A stretch of 64,000 bases of DNA, taken from assembly GCA_019426215.1 (NCBI GenBank), contig CM033401.1, positions 11,909,134-11,973,133 on the forward strand. The letters run 5' to 3'. This document shows, in pieces, positions 36,688-49,224 of the stretch (the stretch's first letter is position 1; each line of letters opens with the position of its first letter). Source of the stretch: Buddleja alternifolia. Taxonomy: Eukaryota > Streptophyta > Magnoliopsida > Lamiales > Scrophulariaceae. Both the position numbers and the translations under genes were made by a program. A model generated the notes under the pieces. The model was not told the origin of the DNA, searched no databases, and saw only the letters and a list, made by a program, of their open reading frames with translations.

Positions 36688-36762
36688 GCGGTGCTAAAGC
36701 AACATCTTGAGAAGATGGGTATAAGATACCGAAGCGATTGACATTAAGTGCAAGTGGGAGAT

Positions 36763-38378
36763 TGTTAGGTATATGCCTTAGATGCCAATGAGGACAAATA
36801 GTTAGATCAGGGTATCTTATTATGTTGTACAAACTATTAAAAATGATATTAATAAAGGCATATGTATTTTGTTCATATAATGAATAAAGGTTTGACTCTT
36901 TGCCCTTTATGGAATAAAGACGTGGCATGGTAAGAGTCTTACACCTTATCACTTAAAAGGGTTCGCAAGTCAAAGAATCTTAATTGGGCATTAAGATTCG
37001 ACTTGTATGACACATGCTCTGACGATGAGTGTCAGTCGAACACTATAGGGATAGTGGGAGCAAGTATCATAGATATGTCAATGGAATTGACATATTCGAA
37101 CACGGCTCGTAGTAATCCGATCACATGGGTATTTACTCAGTGATTGTCAATGATTGGATTACTCATCGTAATAGTATGCGTGGGCCTTAGAACTGAGGGT
37201 TCATGATCAATGTGCTTGTATTATTGTATCTGTTACCAGAGTAGTTAGGCCCATATCACCCGTCGGTGGGGTCGACCTCGAAGTGCGATATCAATGAGAC
37301 AAGTAGCAGTTGATCAATGATCGCCAAGATGGGATTCACTGTCTTAATAGTAAACGAGAAAGTATCCTGTGCGATTATGGGCTAATGAAATTATAAAGTC
37401 TTTGGGCAAAGCATAACAACTAACTCATGTGGGACACTAAGGGTAGTTTAGTAATTTCATTATGCTATAATCTAATGCACAATATCAAGTTTCATGAGTT
37501 TGACATTTTCCATGACTCTCACTTGATCGGGATACGTCAGTGAAGGGCTTATACTCCTACGACATCTATGATCAAGAAGTTCGTAAAATGATTCATTCAT
37601 TTCGTACTGAATTGGGTTACGATGTGAGTCCACGGGACTGGCTAGGTGACACTCACATCCTTAGTTAATTCCTCCCTTTGCCAATTGAGACGAACCTAAA
37701 GAGTCGCACTATAAGAAACGAACGGGATGTATCTTTTTGTGTAAATCTTTTAGAAAGAATTAAATGGACCGATTGATTTAATTAGATTAAATCAATTAAT
37801 TAAATATTTAATTTAATTAGATTAAATTAAATTATTTGATTAGTATATTAATTAAAACGAATTAATTAATAGTATATATTATATTTAAATTGGATTTAAA
37901 TTAAATATATACAGATGGGCTAGAAATTAGACAAGCCAATTAAAAGCCTACGCAGTCTAAGGAAGCCCTAGGAGAGGCGGCCACTTAGGGTTGGAATAGC
38001 CTCCAACTTGTTTCACAAGCTAGTTGAGTTTAAAAGGACTCCTACAGTGAAACAAACCCTAAGAAAAGACAAGAAAGAAACACAACACAAAAGGAAAAAG
38101 AACTCTCTCCTTTCTCTCCTCTCTAGCCGTCCACTACTGCAAAGAAGGAGGAGTTTCGGGATCTTTGGAAGGCTCGTTTCGCGTGAAGCTTTAGAGACAG
38201 GAGCCCTTGGAGGATTGTTGTTCTGCAGAATCATTAAACGAATCAAAAAGGTATTTTTATTTGTTCTAATTTTCGCGAAACCCATTAAAAATCATCAAAT
38301 CTATTTTTGTGATCTTCAGGTAGGAATCCTCGAATCTTCCGCTGCAATTCTCTGTTTTCATGTATAGGATTCCTAACA
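36763..38378 (+). repeat. Copia 3' LTR
   Basis: 1616 bp, TGTTAGG...CCTAACA, colinear with the 5' LTR. It provides the empty site for the CACTA insertion and lacks 41 bp present near 27855-27900 of the 5' LTR. Confidence 0.95.
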
Positions 38379-38383
38379 AGATA

Positions 38384-40277
38384 CACGTGTAGAAAGAGAG
38401 AGATGGTTAGATACTTATTTAAGGTATTTTGGATATTTATAATTTGGATTTTAGTATATACAATATATTATATTGCCCTAAATCCTAAATGAGGGAGAGA
38501 GATCTAAATACCATTTGTTACTTATAGGCAGCTTAGGAATTATAAGAATTGTTGGTGGCGATTTTTCGAATCCCTTTAGGCATGTTGAGGTGAGTTTTCT
38601 TTAAAACTTCTCTCTGTGTAAATTTTGGTAGAGGGTTTTGGATAGTTATCAAAAGTAAAAAGAAACTAAAAAAAAAAAAAAAACCTTTTTCACTTGGACT
38701 CGAGAATACACTGATGACGGTGGCGGCATTGAATTTCTAGACTCCTATTGAACGAACGGGTGAGATTTTTTTTATCACATTGAGGATTTTGTAAAGGGTA
38801 CTAAGTTCTATTTTGTCTTTTTATCATCAATCGGAGAAAAGAATTAAAGTAATACCCCAACCCCACCATGAGAAAGAAACTTAGCAGCAAGTATCGTTTG
38901 GTGCCCATTTTACCATGCATGGAGACGAAGTTATAGTACTAGGGAATTGATGATGTTAGCTAGTTCAATATTTGGATCAAGGAGGAGTTACTGCATGGTT
39001 ATATATTTTTGTGTTAGATTCCTTATTTTTAATATTGCTAGTGGATAGTTGCCTTTATCAGATAAGATGTACAGGTGATCATATTAAATATAATTGGGAA
39101 TTTGGTTACAAGTACTCGCAATATATATAATTGATGAGGTTTTGGTTTTAGATAATAGGTCGATTTTCTATGTTATGGTTTAATAGGATTTTGGATTTTG
39201 AGAATAGTGACATTATTTGGGTTTTTCTATATACATGTGATGTTTTCAGTAGCTAATACATAGTCCCTATTCATGTCATTTATAGATCTTAGAGTGTAGT
39301 TGATAATGGGAGACCGAGGTAAGTGATTCTTGACATTTTTCTATTGTTATTTTTATATAAAAATGTATATGTATATCACGGATTCTTGACATGTTTCTCT
39401 TCTATAAAGATGAAAGAAAGGCTTTTCGATTAATATGAATTTTTTGAAAAATAGGATCAAGCATGATAGAAAATAAAGGAAAATGTTTCTTTGATTATAT
39501 GTATGTGATATGAACTTTTGAGAAATCTGATTATGATATATGGAGGAATTTTGTGATTTCGTAAGCTCTCAAATGCATGTGTATGGTCTATTTCCCTTTG
39601 AGTTCATTTGTTCGTCCCCGGGGTCATCTGCGTGCTCTTAGGTCAAGAGCTCATCTGTTCGTCCCCTTGGCTAGAGGTCATCTGTTCGTACCCTCCGACC
39701 AAGGGTTCATCTGTTTTGTTCGCATTGGTAATTGTGTGTCATGCATAATGTGGTCTGTGAGCTGATATCTGACTTATTGATTGTAAATCTTCCGCATCTT
39801 CATAAAAATATTTTTGAAATTGTTATATCTTTTTGTTTATGCTTGATTCGGTAGAAGAGTGTTGAGAATTACTTGTTGAGTATGAGGCTCACCCCTTGCA
39901 ATGTTTTTACCTTTTTTAGATACATAGTTTTCGTGGACCAAGGAGTTGGATAATAAAGTTGTAGTTTTCGTGGACCAAGGAGTTGAATAATAAAGTTCAG
40001 TCAATGGGTAGAGATTGATTCAATTAAACTAGAATATAGGATTTTTTGTGATTAGCTTATGTAAACTCTTTACATTACGAATTTTGGTTGAATATTTTCC
40101 TGGGGATGTTTTAGATGCTCTGTACCTTGTAATAAAAGGATTTATTGGATATTATACGCTTTCGCGAAAATATTTTTGGAGTATATGTATTAGTTAAATT
40201 TTTGAGGGTTTCGTGTCGTCGTGAAATGATGCGCGATGGCACTGCCATGGCATGTCAAAAATAAAATGAAAATTGGG
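38384..40277 (-). repeat. Antisense Gypsy-like LTR, outer part
   Basis: Read on the minus strand from 40277 this begins TGTCACGCCCCAATTTTC, with GCCATGGCAGTGCCATCGCG close by. This is a typical start of chromovirus-type LTRs in eudicots. Inside are a 37-bp tandem duplication (39925-39997) and three diverged copies of TCATCTGTTCGTCCCC near 39603-39720. It continues beyond the Copia insertion at 27734. The far end, primer site and target duplication were not found, so whether this is a solo LTR or part of a larger element is open. Confidence 0.5.
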
Positions 40278-41640
40278 GCGTGACACAAACATTGCCAGTG
40301 CTGAAATGTTGTGCGAAAATGCTGATATTACCCCTCTTCATTGCCTCTTGATGTTGTAAGGAAAAGCATGGATGTATAGGGGTAATATAGAATTGCAACA
40401 AGGACTAATATGCAAATACTTCTTCTTTCCCCTTTTTAAATGTGATCCCTAATGCAATTATATTTACATTCAAACCCCTAATAGATATTAACTAGTAAAA
40501 AAATAATTTCAATCCACTTGTTTAATATAATGTCTTGACATGTTAGCTATAAAAATAATATAGATCAAGTAATTTCCAATAGAGTACTAGTCATCAAATT
40601 AGTATTTTATCTTTAAAAAAAATGCGGGTATCACATTTATTACCTTATATTAGTCAAACCCTAAGCCCTAAATATAACTATGATAAAATATTAAATATTA
40701 TTATTGTATGTACATAAATATCTATATTGTTTATATAATATTATAAAGTATAACATTAAATAATATATTTTTTTAACTGGCTCGAGCTCTAAAAAACTTG
40801 AACTTCTACAATCGTGCTCGAATCACATTATGCTTGATACTGTGTGAGTTCACTGTCAATTAATTGAACTTGGTTGAAGATTTTTGGCTCTAAGTTTGAG
40901 TGAGTTAGAAAATGAATAGAAACTTCAATTCTAGCTTGAGTTGACCCAAAATCTAACATTAAATATCAACATTATCAAAAACTTCAATTGTTATTCATGC
41001 CAAACCCAAGACATATCATGGACTATATCCTTGGTTGGGGGGAGGGGAAGGGGGAGGGGGATTGTTTAATAGGTAGCTCTTGTATATAAAAAAAAATGAC
41101 AAAAAAAAAAAACTTAACATGGTTTGAATCCTGCACCTACGGATTGAAGGCTAGGGCACCCGTCATTCGACTATTGCATGTGACAATGAAGACAAATTTA
41201 CTTTTTATTGTATCTGTACGAACCTCAGCAATAATAAAAAAATAAAGGTACATCTCATCAAGTGCAAATGAAATCTCCAGTATCTATTGCTCGAACAACT
41301 TTACAATCAAATAAATTTTATTTTCTTGAAATTTTAGAATTATTTGCATATTTAAATTTCTTTTACTTTTTGTATAAATATAAAATGCTCCAATATTGGG
41401 TACGATTATATTTCGTTGCCTATTTGGTGAAATATTCACCACAACAATTTTTGCTGCCTTTAAGCACTTATAGAGAACGTTGCTTTCATTGTCTTGCAAC
41501 AATAAAGGGTCTTGCAATGAATTCTAATTGTTGCGAAAAAAAAATTACTCGCACACAACAAATTATTTTGTTGCAATTGCTAAGAATTGTTGCCAAATAA
41601 ATTTTATGGACTAGAGACCCAATGTGCTTCATTTTTCTTT
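40278..41640. other. Non-coding stretch with TTGTTGC-rich patch
   Basis: AT-rich, with G-rich (41037-41062) and A-rich runs. At 41400-41600 short TTGTTGC/GCAACAA repeats recur, like those at 11440-12110, and may be a CACTA end fragment. No gene supported. Confidence 0.45.
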
Positions 41641-41646
41641 CACGGG

Positions 41647-42136
41647 AAGGTAAATTGCCTATTGTTTTTTCACAAATCTTTTTTTGACACTATCAAATTT
41701 CACACGGAGATAGACTACTATTAGCGAAAATTTCTTACCTACACCCAGTGTGGGATCTAGTTACCTCCACCAAGATACAACAAAGAACAAAAAAAAATAT
41801 GCTTGACTTATTTTTATATTAAAAATACATTTTTAATTGTTTTTTTGGTTGTGTCTTGGTGTAAGTCACTGGGTCCCATACCAGACGTAGGTAGGAATTT
41901 TTGCTATTCGCCCTATGTATATGTGACGGTGGACTCCACACACATGTATGAGTACATGTGTAATGGAGATCACTCGGGAGACCAACTACTGAGAGATCCC
42001 AAGCATGACCTGATAATAAAGTAATATACATCTATTAAACAGTATGGATTAGAAATGATTTTTGAAAACTCAAACGCAACAAATACAACTATATGTTTCA
42101 CTACATTTCAAATATTTTGCCTGTGCTTTTCAAAAA
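41647..42136. repeat. Dispersed foldback repeat, copy A (left part)
   Basis: Shares about 490 bp with 59863-60346 in the same orientation, beginning AAGGTAAATTGCCTATTG. Each copy contains internal inverted repeats: GATACAACAAAGAAC against TTTTTTGGTTGTGTC, and the palindrome ACACATGTATGAGTACATGTGT in two parts (ACACATGTA/TACATGTGT). This copy is interrupted at 42136-42149; its continuation is at 49013-49130. Confidence 0.8.
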
Positions 42137-42149
42137 TTGAAAATAAATC

Positions 42150-43772
42150 TCTAAAACAATGGCTTAGCTCAATCAAGCCATTCCGCACAAATTCTAGCAA
42201 TAATCTCGGAATGCTAGAGGAAGCAATCTCTCAATGAAAACATGAAAGTTTTGGCTCTTCATTCCATGCAAAGAGCAATAATCCAAATTAACAAATCTAG
42301 CCAAGTTCGACGCGTACCCATCTGGAAGTCGCAAGTTTTTAATCCAATTTAGAATGATCTATCATTCATCCTTTCACAATGTATAACTCGCTTTAGGTTT
42401 AAGATATTTCTCATTCACCTTCTTTAGTTTAGGATCCCGATGCTTACATATGTTTTGGAGGTTTAGTTGGGCTTTTATGTTATCCTTAGTCTTACCCTTC
42501 ACATCCATAACAATGTTGAATGCATTGTTAAGCATGTTTTTTTTCATTGTGCATCATACCAAAATTATACCGTATCAAGTTTGTTTTCCAATATGGTAAA
42601 TCTCAAAAGATACTTCGTCTCAATCAATTGTGAGTTTCACTAGACCCTTCTATTCTCTCCTTTTCCTTGGTCTTATCAAACTGAATGTTTGGTAATGATG
42701 CCATTGTAGAGTCGAGATCTTCACCAGTTGAACAAATAAGAGGTGAATCTGTCTCCAACCTTCCCTTGGTGAAATTGTGTTTTTGATACATATAGGGATG
42801 ACCCAATGGCAAAATTGTCGATGACAATCAAAGAAGTGTTGTTTTCCACCATGCTTAAGTCTAAAAGGCTTTATACCATTCATGCAATAGGGACATGCCA
42901 ACTTGCCATGTATACTCCAACCCGACAACATTCTATAAGTGGGAAAGTCACTGATAGTCCACATTAGTGTTGATCTCATCTGGAAGTTTTGTTTTTTGGA
43001 CACATCATAAGTCTCAGCTCCAACGTTCCATAATTTTTTCAACTCGTCAATCAAAGATTGCAAATACACATCCAATCTCCTACTTGGACTTCTTTAACTA
43101 GGAACGAGTAAAAGAAGAAATATGTAAGGTTGATTCATGCACATCCACGGAGGTAATTTATAAGGCATGACAATAACCGGTCAACAAGAGCAAGTTCTAG
43201 ATGTTTGATTATGCAGATTAAACCCATCGGCTGATAATGTAAGCCTAACATTCTGGGCCTCAACTGCAAATATAGGATGAGTCTGGGCAAAGTGCTTTTA
43301 AGCCTCACCATCCTGAGGATGGCAGAGTTTTCCCTCTTCACCGGGGCTCTCCTTATGCCAACTCATGTGCTCTGCAGTAGTCTTAGACATGTACAACCTG
43401 TGTAGCCTCAGTATAAGTGACAAGTAACTTAACTGTTTAAATGGTATTTCCTTGTGCCTTTTCTTTCCGCCACGCTTCTTAGGCTTGAATCTAGGATGGT
43501 GACATATCTTACATTCTTGCAACTTTTTTACATCCTTCTAGTACAACATGCAATTATTTTCGCATGCATCAATCTTTTCAACCCCAAGCCCGAGTGGTAC
43601 GACCACCTTCTTACTTGAATAAAAGCTATCTGGTAACTTATGCCCTTTGGCAACATTCGGCCAAATGCTTATACAAATTGATTAAAGTGTCCTTCACTCA
43701 AATTTAATTTAGAGTTTATGTTTAAGAGCTCCGGAAATGCTAATAATTCCAAATAATCATCACATCTCGGCC
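42150..43772 (-). pseudogene. CACTA TNP2-type transposase, truncated and degenerate (antisense)
   Basis: On the minus strand the order runs CENNCMLY (about 43570), KICHHPRFKPKKRG, YMSKTTAEHMSWHKESP, HPQDGEA, VRLTLSADGFN, VIVMPYKLPPWMCM, DVYLQSLIDELKKLWNVG, ETYDVSKKQNFQMR, DFPTYRMLSGWSIHGKLACP and CMNGIKPFRLKHGGKQ. These are the landmarks of the En/Spm TNP2 transposase, which cuts the element ends. Many frameshifts and stops are present. Homology fades toward 42150, where the sequence meets the foldback repeat, so the C-terminal part is missing. The N-terminal domain lies beyond the nested LTR at 45870-46348. Confidence 0.88.
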
Positions 43773-43778
43773 TGATAG

Positions 43779-45048
43779 TGTTAGGTACCCGGTGAGCCAT
43801 TTGTTTTGGGCTCTGTCATATTAAATGTAAAACACTATGACAGTCTTGTTTTAAATATATTGAATATTTATTTATCGTATGCTTCTTTATTGTTATAACT
43901 AGTGTTAGTATAGATAAAGATCCCATGGATTACATATGGTTAGAGGAGTGGTCCGGATACCTATGGAATGCTCTCAAAGACCATAATCGTAAATAAAGTT
44001 CCAAGTCATAGAGGCTGTGAGATATGGGATATCACTGGCCTTGTGAAGACTTGTCCATGCATGTAACTCTCCCAAGAGGTCGACGTGCTCCATTGCAGAT
44101 GGCTTGTGTGGAAATATATGTATACAGATTCATACTTTGATTATGGAATTGAACGGCCCCGCGAAAGGACTCCAAGTTGATGCTGTCGAACATGGAGCCC
44201 TTGGGTTTCATAGTGTGAGATTAGTCCTTAGACCTGAGATGTCATTGGAAAGAGTACTTTCCACTATGCTTTGATATGTACATGCACTCCAGGAGAGTTA
44301 TATGGCGTGTATGTTGGGTATAGTCTGACAGTATAGCGGAACAAGTGGTAGTGGGAGAGGGATTCATCCAGGGTCATAAGTACACAGTATTTTCTATGTC
44401 GTTGCGAGAATCTAAATGATCGATAAAGTCTTTGATCAAATCAATTATCTTCTAAGAAGGATTAGTGGTCCTACATTAGAAGACTGGATCATTAGATGCC
44501 ACAACATAGTCATAGTTTCTAAGGTTCGACTATCATCATACCCTAGACCATAGACGGGAACTAATGATATGAAGGGATTCTACTCACATGAAGATCATAA
44601 CTCGGATAGGTTTGCTTTTCATCGTTGACATCTAGGAAGTTGTGGTGATGTTGCAAGACGTTGAATCCCGACCAATAGGTGCCTTTGGTTAATTTGGTGA
44701 AATTAATCCAAGGTCTAGTTAATTATTTAGAATAATTAATCAAGCCTATGGGGACTTATTGCTAGCTTGTTAACGAAACTGAGAACACTTAACTTAGTGT
44801 AGTATTTATTGGCTAGTTAATTCATTGTGAATTAATGGAGGGATTAATTAATTGTTAATCAAGAAAATGAATCGATTTAATGGTATTAATTAATGGTCCT
44901 ATGATTTAATATTAAAATATTAAATTGGGAAGGACTAATTAATTAATAAGAAATAGAAATAAAATAAATATATACACGTGTGCACGTGTGACGTGCGTAT
45001 GTGTATGTGAGGATTTGGTGGAAAAATTTATCTTGCTCACCAAGTTTG

Positions 45049-45085
<37 letters not shown>

Positions 45086-45256
45086 TAATATCTTATAAAT
45101 ATATTTGGTAGTATCTGTTAATTGGTCAAAATAACTAATTAAAAAGGGAAGATCTCATAAAATATATATTAGGATAATAATAAATATTGTAATATCAAAT
45201 TATTTGGAAAGAGTCCAACTGACTAAGGAAAGAGAATAAAAGAAAAGAAAAATACA

Positions 45257-45292
<36 letters not shown>

Positions 45293-45868
45293 ATGCACAC
45301 CTCGCCTAATTTTTAGGGTGAGAGGCATGTGTGTGTGTGTGTTGTTTACCATAGGTGGATTCAATATATAGATATATGTGTGTGTGTGTGTGTGCTCCAC
45401 CTCCTTTAAAATAATGAAGGATTGATAAAAAAACTGTACAAGTCATTTTCATTTATTCTCTCTCAATTTTTCTTTCACTAGAATTCTTCAAACTCATGTG
45501 GTGAGTGCGAAGAACACTAAAATTAATTCCTAACTCTTTTTCCTCAAAACTCAAAATTTGATATTCTCTTGGTTAGCACTGGTGGAGATAATCGAGGGTA
45601 CGAGCTAGGGTGTGGATACATCTCAGAGGCGCAACGCTTAGGGCGCTAAGGCAAATTCAATTCGAAGACTGTAGCAGGGAGTAGCTTAAAAAGATGTTGC
45701 TGCTTAAGCTCTTCAAGAGGTAAACACGAGTAAACTTTTTCCTATGATAGATTTGAATCTGATGGTATCATGTCGACCTAGCTCTAATTTCAGGGATGCC
45801 TCTTTAATTTTTTAAATAATATGTTTTTCGTTGTGCCAACTTCCCCGGGGGTTGTACCGATCCCAACA
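43779..45868 (+). mobile_element. Candidate solo LTR of a second Copia-like family
   Basis: About 2.09 kb starting TGTTAGGTACCCGG and ending GATCCCAACA; the tips are inverted repeats of each other with one mismatch. It splits a CACTA transposase in two. No coding sequence is inside; it holds TA, GT and CT/AT microsatellites (45052-45080, 45257-45283, 45327-45393). The bases directly flanking these ends (GATAG and TGGCC) do not match. If the start were six bases earlier, CGGCC and TGGCC would nearly match. The exact left edge is therefore uncertain. Confidence 0.6.
45055..45395. repeat. Cluster of TA and GT microsatellites
   Basis: (TA)n at about 45054-45080 and 45257-45283, (GT)n at about 45327-45340 and 45378-45393, all inside the candidate solo LTR. 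Confidence 0.85.
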
Positions 45869-46348
45869 TGGCCACAGAGGATTGTTTGCAACATCTTTCA
45901 TTTTGAAAGTTTTTTAAGTTGTTAGGTTTGGGGCCTCAAGCTCGTGCCTAGTAATCTAATCAAATTCAAGTCTAGCTGCATCTATAACCATTTCCGTGAA
46001 CAAATCATAATTTTCTTTAGTGATTAATGGTTCAAAGACCATTAGTTCACTTGTAAGCGTTGTCGGGTATTGAGTAGGTGATGTGTCTTAAATTGGTTCC
46101 CCTTGCTTCACCCAATTAATATAACCACGCTCAAACCCTCTTAAAAAAAGGTGAGAAATAACCATATCAGGAGGAATATATATTAAACTCTTACATTCCC
46201 AACAAGGGCATCTAATTTTTCCTCGGTCCATATATCTTAGGTATTGTTGCAAAACTGTAATTCCTTTAACTTCCATCTGATACTCGTCTGTAACACCATG
46301 TCCACCGGGACAAACACTATTCTTAATCCAACTTCTATTTGGAGGCAT
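45869..46348 (-). pseudogene. CACTA transposase N-terminal transposase-associated domain (antisense)
   Basis: The minus-strand frame from 46348 reads MPPNRSWI, then QQYLRYMDRGKIRCPCWECK and HLFLRGFERGYINWVKQGE. This has the CPC..C and HL...GF...Y..W pattern of the transposase-associated domain found in front of TNP2. It is followed by degraded sequence up to the nested LTR. With 42150-43772 it forms one broken transposase gene. Confidence 0.82.
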
Positions 46349-47352
46349 GATAGTGCTGCATAAAATAAATTTTTAGATATTGTACTGTAGGAAATGGATT
46401 CTTGTACCTCAATTGTGAGCTAGAGTTAGGGTACACATATACCCGAAGTATGATTTCGACTTATCAATTTAATCATGTATGTTTTAAAATAAATATTAAC
46501 TTCCTATTAATTTTTTCATCTATGTTTTAAAATAAATTAAGAAACTAACACCAGAACTAACAAACAAAGACAAATGTTAGGATGGCTTGAGATTCAAACA
46601 ATTAAAACTTTACTTTGGCTTGTGGGATTTTAACTTTTTTTTCCAATTCCTACCATATTCTCCCTTGTGACGATAATTAAATTTTTTTTTTGTTATTAGA
46701 ATAATTAATTACCAGTGCTAATAGTTATTTTGCAGCAAGTTTTATGGATTCACATAATTAAGGCAAACATAATCAAGCTCTCACTATCAAATACCATATA
46801 CCACAATAAAAGAGGAGAAAATATTAAGTCTTTCTAAGAAATCAAAACTAATCTTAATCTCAGCTGCACAATACTTCTGTTGTAGGTCAATTCTTAATAT
46901 TAGGGGTAAAAAGATTTGGGAGCTTGTTGTTTGTGATAACTCACTTTCTCTTTAGTACACTAAGTATTTTCCTAAGAATGTGAGAACTCACTTTCTCTTC
47001 AGTCACTCATAAGAATGTTATAGTTTCCATTTGTGATGAACTTGGTGTGCCTTTACTGGAGAAAAATCCCAGATGTACAAAATCTAAGTTGCTTCTCTAT
47101 AAAATTGACAATTGCAATAATACTGCTGGAAAATCAGTTTTTTATATTTATTTTTTGAAATAAATCATTTCAGTATATAAATTAAAGCCTACTAATCCTT
47201 GCTATCAAACACCTAAATGCTATTAAATATGAAGAAATGGTAGGAAAAACGTATGAGAGTAAGTAGGTCGATGTTCCTCATAGACTCCACTTCCTGCTCC
47301 TTCAGAGAGAGCAACGGCGGCCTTCAAACAAATTATAGACGGAGTTTCTTTG
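46349..47352. other. AT-rich stretch upstream of the CACTA transposase
   Basis: No gene recognised. Possibly the 5' part of the CACTA element, but no CACTA terminus or subterminal repeat array was seen. Confidence 0.4.
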
Positions 47353-49012
47353 TTTTTTTGGTAAAAATCAATAAACAAATAAAGGATTTACATATAAAGT
47401 GCACAGGGAACTTCCTTTCCACAACCGAAAAAAGCCAACATAGCCAAAACCATAACATGATAGTCGATCTCACTAGCTCATGACCTGGGATTCAGACGTA
47501 TAGAGAAATGTCTAGGGCCCTGTAATCCATGCAATGGACTATGTTTTAGGCTTTCTATATTAGCTTTAAGCAAGTTTTCTGTCAATGACTCCCAAACCAG
47601 TTGGTTTTAGAGTTTAGGTATAAAAACACCCCTGAGGACATAATCACTTAAGGGAATAGACCATAGAATAATACTTCGATCATTATGCACCTATCGTTGA
47701 TATTATTTCCAATCTCAAAGACATGAAATCTGATGATTATACACAAGTATGATGTTTCACATTCCAAAACAAAGCTAATCATACCTAATTGAAAACTTAT
47801 TACGACATTTGAACATGGGAGATCTCACATTCGAACGTGTGAAGTAGAAACATTCCGAATCAAGTGTTCGGACGCCAATCCACTCACTTCAAACGTCCCA
47901 TTTACAATAATAACTATCAAACTACCATGCAACTCTCCAAATATGTCGAAGAGCAACTTCTTGAAAAGATTCATTTACCTGAAGCTCGCATAATACCAAG
48001 ATTCTAAGTATTTGCTAGCCAATCAAATTTTACCTGGTTCTTAAGAATAAGTAGACAATTTTGTGAGAAAGAACAATTAAAGAAAAGGTGCTACTGTGTT
48101 TCAATTATATCTTCATCACATACCATGAAGGAGATGAAACCAAATTTTAGGTGTATCCCAAACTCGTCAGACTTCCCTAGCCACAGCACTCGAGAATATC
48201 CCATTAGTAGTCGTTTTCAAAGTAATCATGTCATCGTTTCCTCTATGAATATTCAGAAGGTTTTCACTAATCTCCATTCTATCTGATGCACGAGATATAG
48301 GTCAACACCACTCTCAATTTATGTTCACTTTTGAGAGCTTGGAATCCTGAGGTATCCCTAACATCCTTGACCCTTGCAGAAAAAGGGTAATCAGTTTACC
48401 TTTCTCGTGCCAAGGGTCGAACCAAAGCTAAATTTTTTTCTCCATTTCTTATACGGTATTGAATATGCAGTTCAATCATGTTCCTCATTTTCAAAAATTG
48501 TTTCCAGCACCACGAACGAAGCAGTCACTTGAACAGACCATATTGATCTATTATGTAATCGATTTGCATAAATCCATACAATCCAAATAGATTTTTGATT
48601 ATTCGTAATTACAGCCCACAAGTGCCGCATCTTTCAAGCTATGTTACCCTTATGCAATGACTGTATACCTAATCCACCTTCATTTTCCGGTAAGCAGACA
48701 TCACTCCATGACACCTTAGCATACCCCGAATCATGATGACCATACCATGAGAAATTTTTTATTATTTTCTCTAATGCTCGTAACATTCCTTTTAGTTGAA
48801 TAAAAACATCCGCCCAATAAATATGCATTAAGGATAACACAGATTTGATAAGCTGAACTCTTCCCGCATACTAAAGGCTCCTATTAGACCATGAACTAAT
48901 GCGTGATTCCACTTTTCTAATAAGGTGATTTCACTCTGAGATTGATAACTTGGAAGTGATCAGAGGAAGCCCTAAGTACCAAACCGGAAGTGAGCCCATA
49001 TGGATTACAAAT
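47353..49012 (-). mobile_element. 5'-truncated LINE (antisense)
   Basis: On the minus strand, the reverse-transcriptase thumb region reads LSYAGRVQLI-like sequence, then SLMHIYWADVFIQLKGMLRA, WYGHHDSGYAKVSWSDVCLP and NEGGLGIQSLHKGN (48890-48634). Degraded zf-RVT sequence follows (about 48200-48060) and the 3' end is probably the T7 run at 47353-47359, the inverse of an A-tail. The 5' side stops abruptly at 49012 against the foldback repeat. Stops and frameshifts throughout. Confidence 0.8.
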
Positions 49013-49130
49013 TTGAAAATAAATCAATTTAACACATGTTTTCGTGAATACTTCATTTCAATGTACAAACACTTAAAATACGTGACATGATTTTAACATC
49101 TATGTTTGCTTTGTTTTAATTTTTCATACC
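49013..49130. repeat. Dispersed foldback repeat, copy A (right part)
   Basis: Matches 60345-60465 (AACACATGTTTT-GTGAATACTT onward to TTTGCTTTGTTT). It begins with TTGAAAATAAATC, which also closes the left part at 42137-42149. Confidence 0.78.

Positions 49131-49133
<3 letters not shown>

Positions 49134-49203
<70 letters not shown>
49134..49203. repeat. Compound (CT)n(TA)n(CA)n microsatellite
   Basis: CT, TA and CA runs directly adjoining, about 70 bp in total. Confidence 0.92.
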
Positions 49204-49224
49204 TATCTAATAATTATAAGCTGG

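Larger units (their letters stand above)
27735..38383 (+). mobile_element. Full-length but mutated Ty1/Copia element
   Basis: LTRs at 27740-31094 and 36763-38378 start TGTTAGGTATATGCC and end CCTAACA. They are flanked by a perfect target duplication AGATA (27735-27739, 38379-38383). The internal 5.7 kb has a primer site, a leader of about 1.8 kb, then gag, protease, integrase, reverse transcriptase and RNase H in the Copia order. The 5' LTR is longer (3355 against 1616 bp) because a 1695-bp CACTA element with its 3-bp duplication is inserted in it, plus a 41-bp segment missing from the 3' LTR. Several stops and frameshifts make it inactive. Confidence 0.95.

Noticed and set aside
41803..42031. 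Overlapping open frames on both strands with a counterpart at 60016-60222
   Set aside because: They fall within the dispersed foldback repeat and are not conserved as protein between the two copies.
43773..45873. CGGCC/TGGCC as target duplication of the candidate solo LTR
   Set aside because: It would require the LTR to start at TGATAG. The inverted match of the tips (TGTTAGG with CCCAACA) favours 43779, so the near-match is not accepted as proof.
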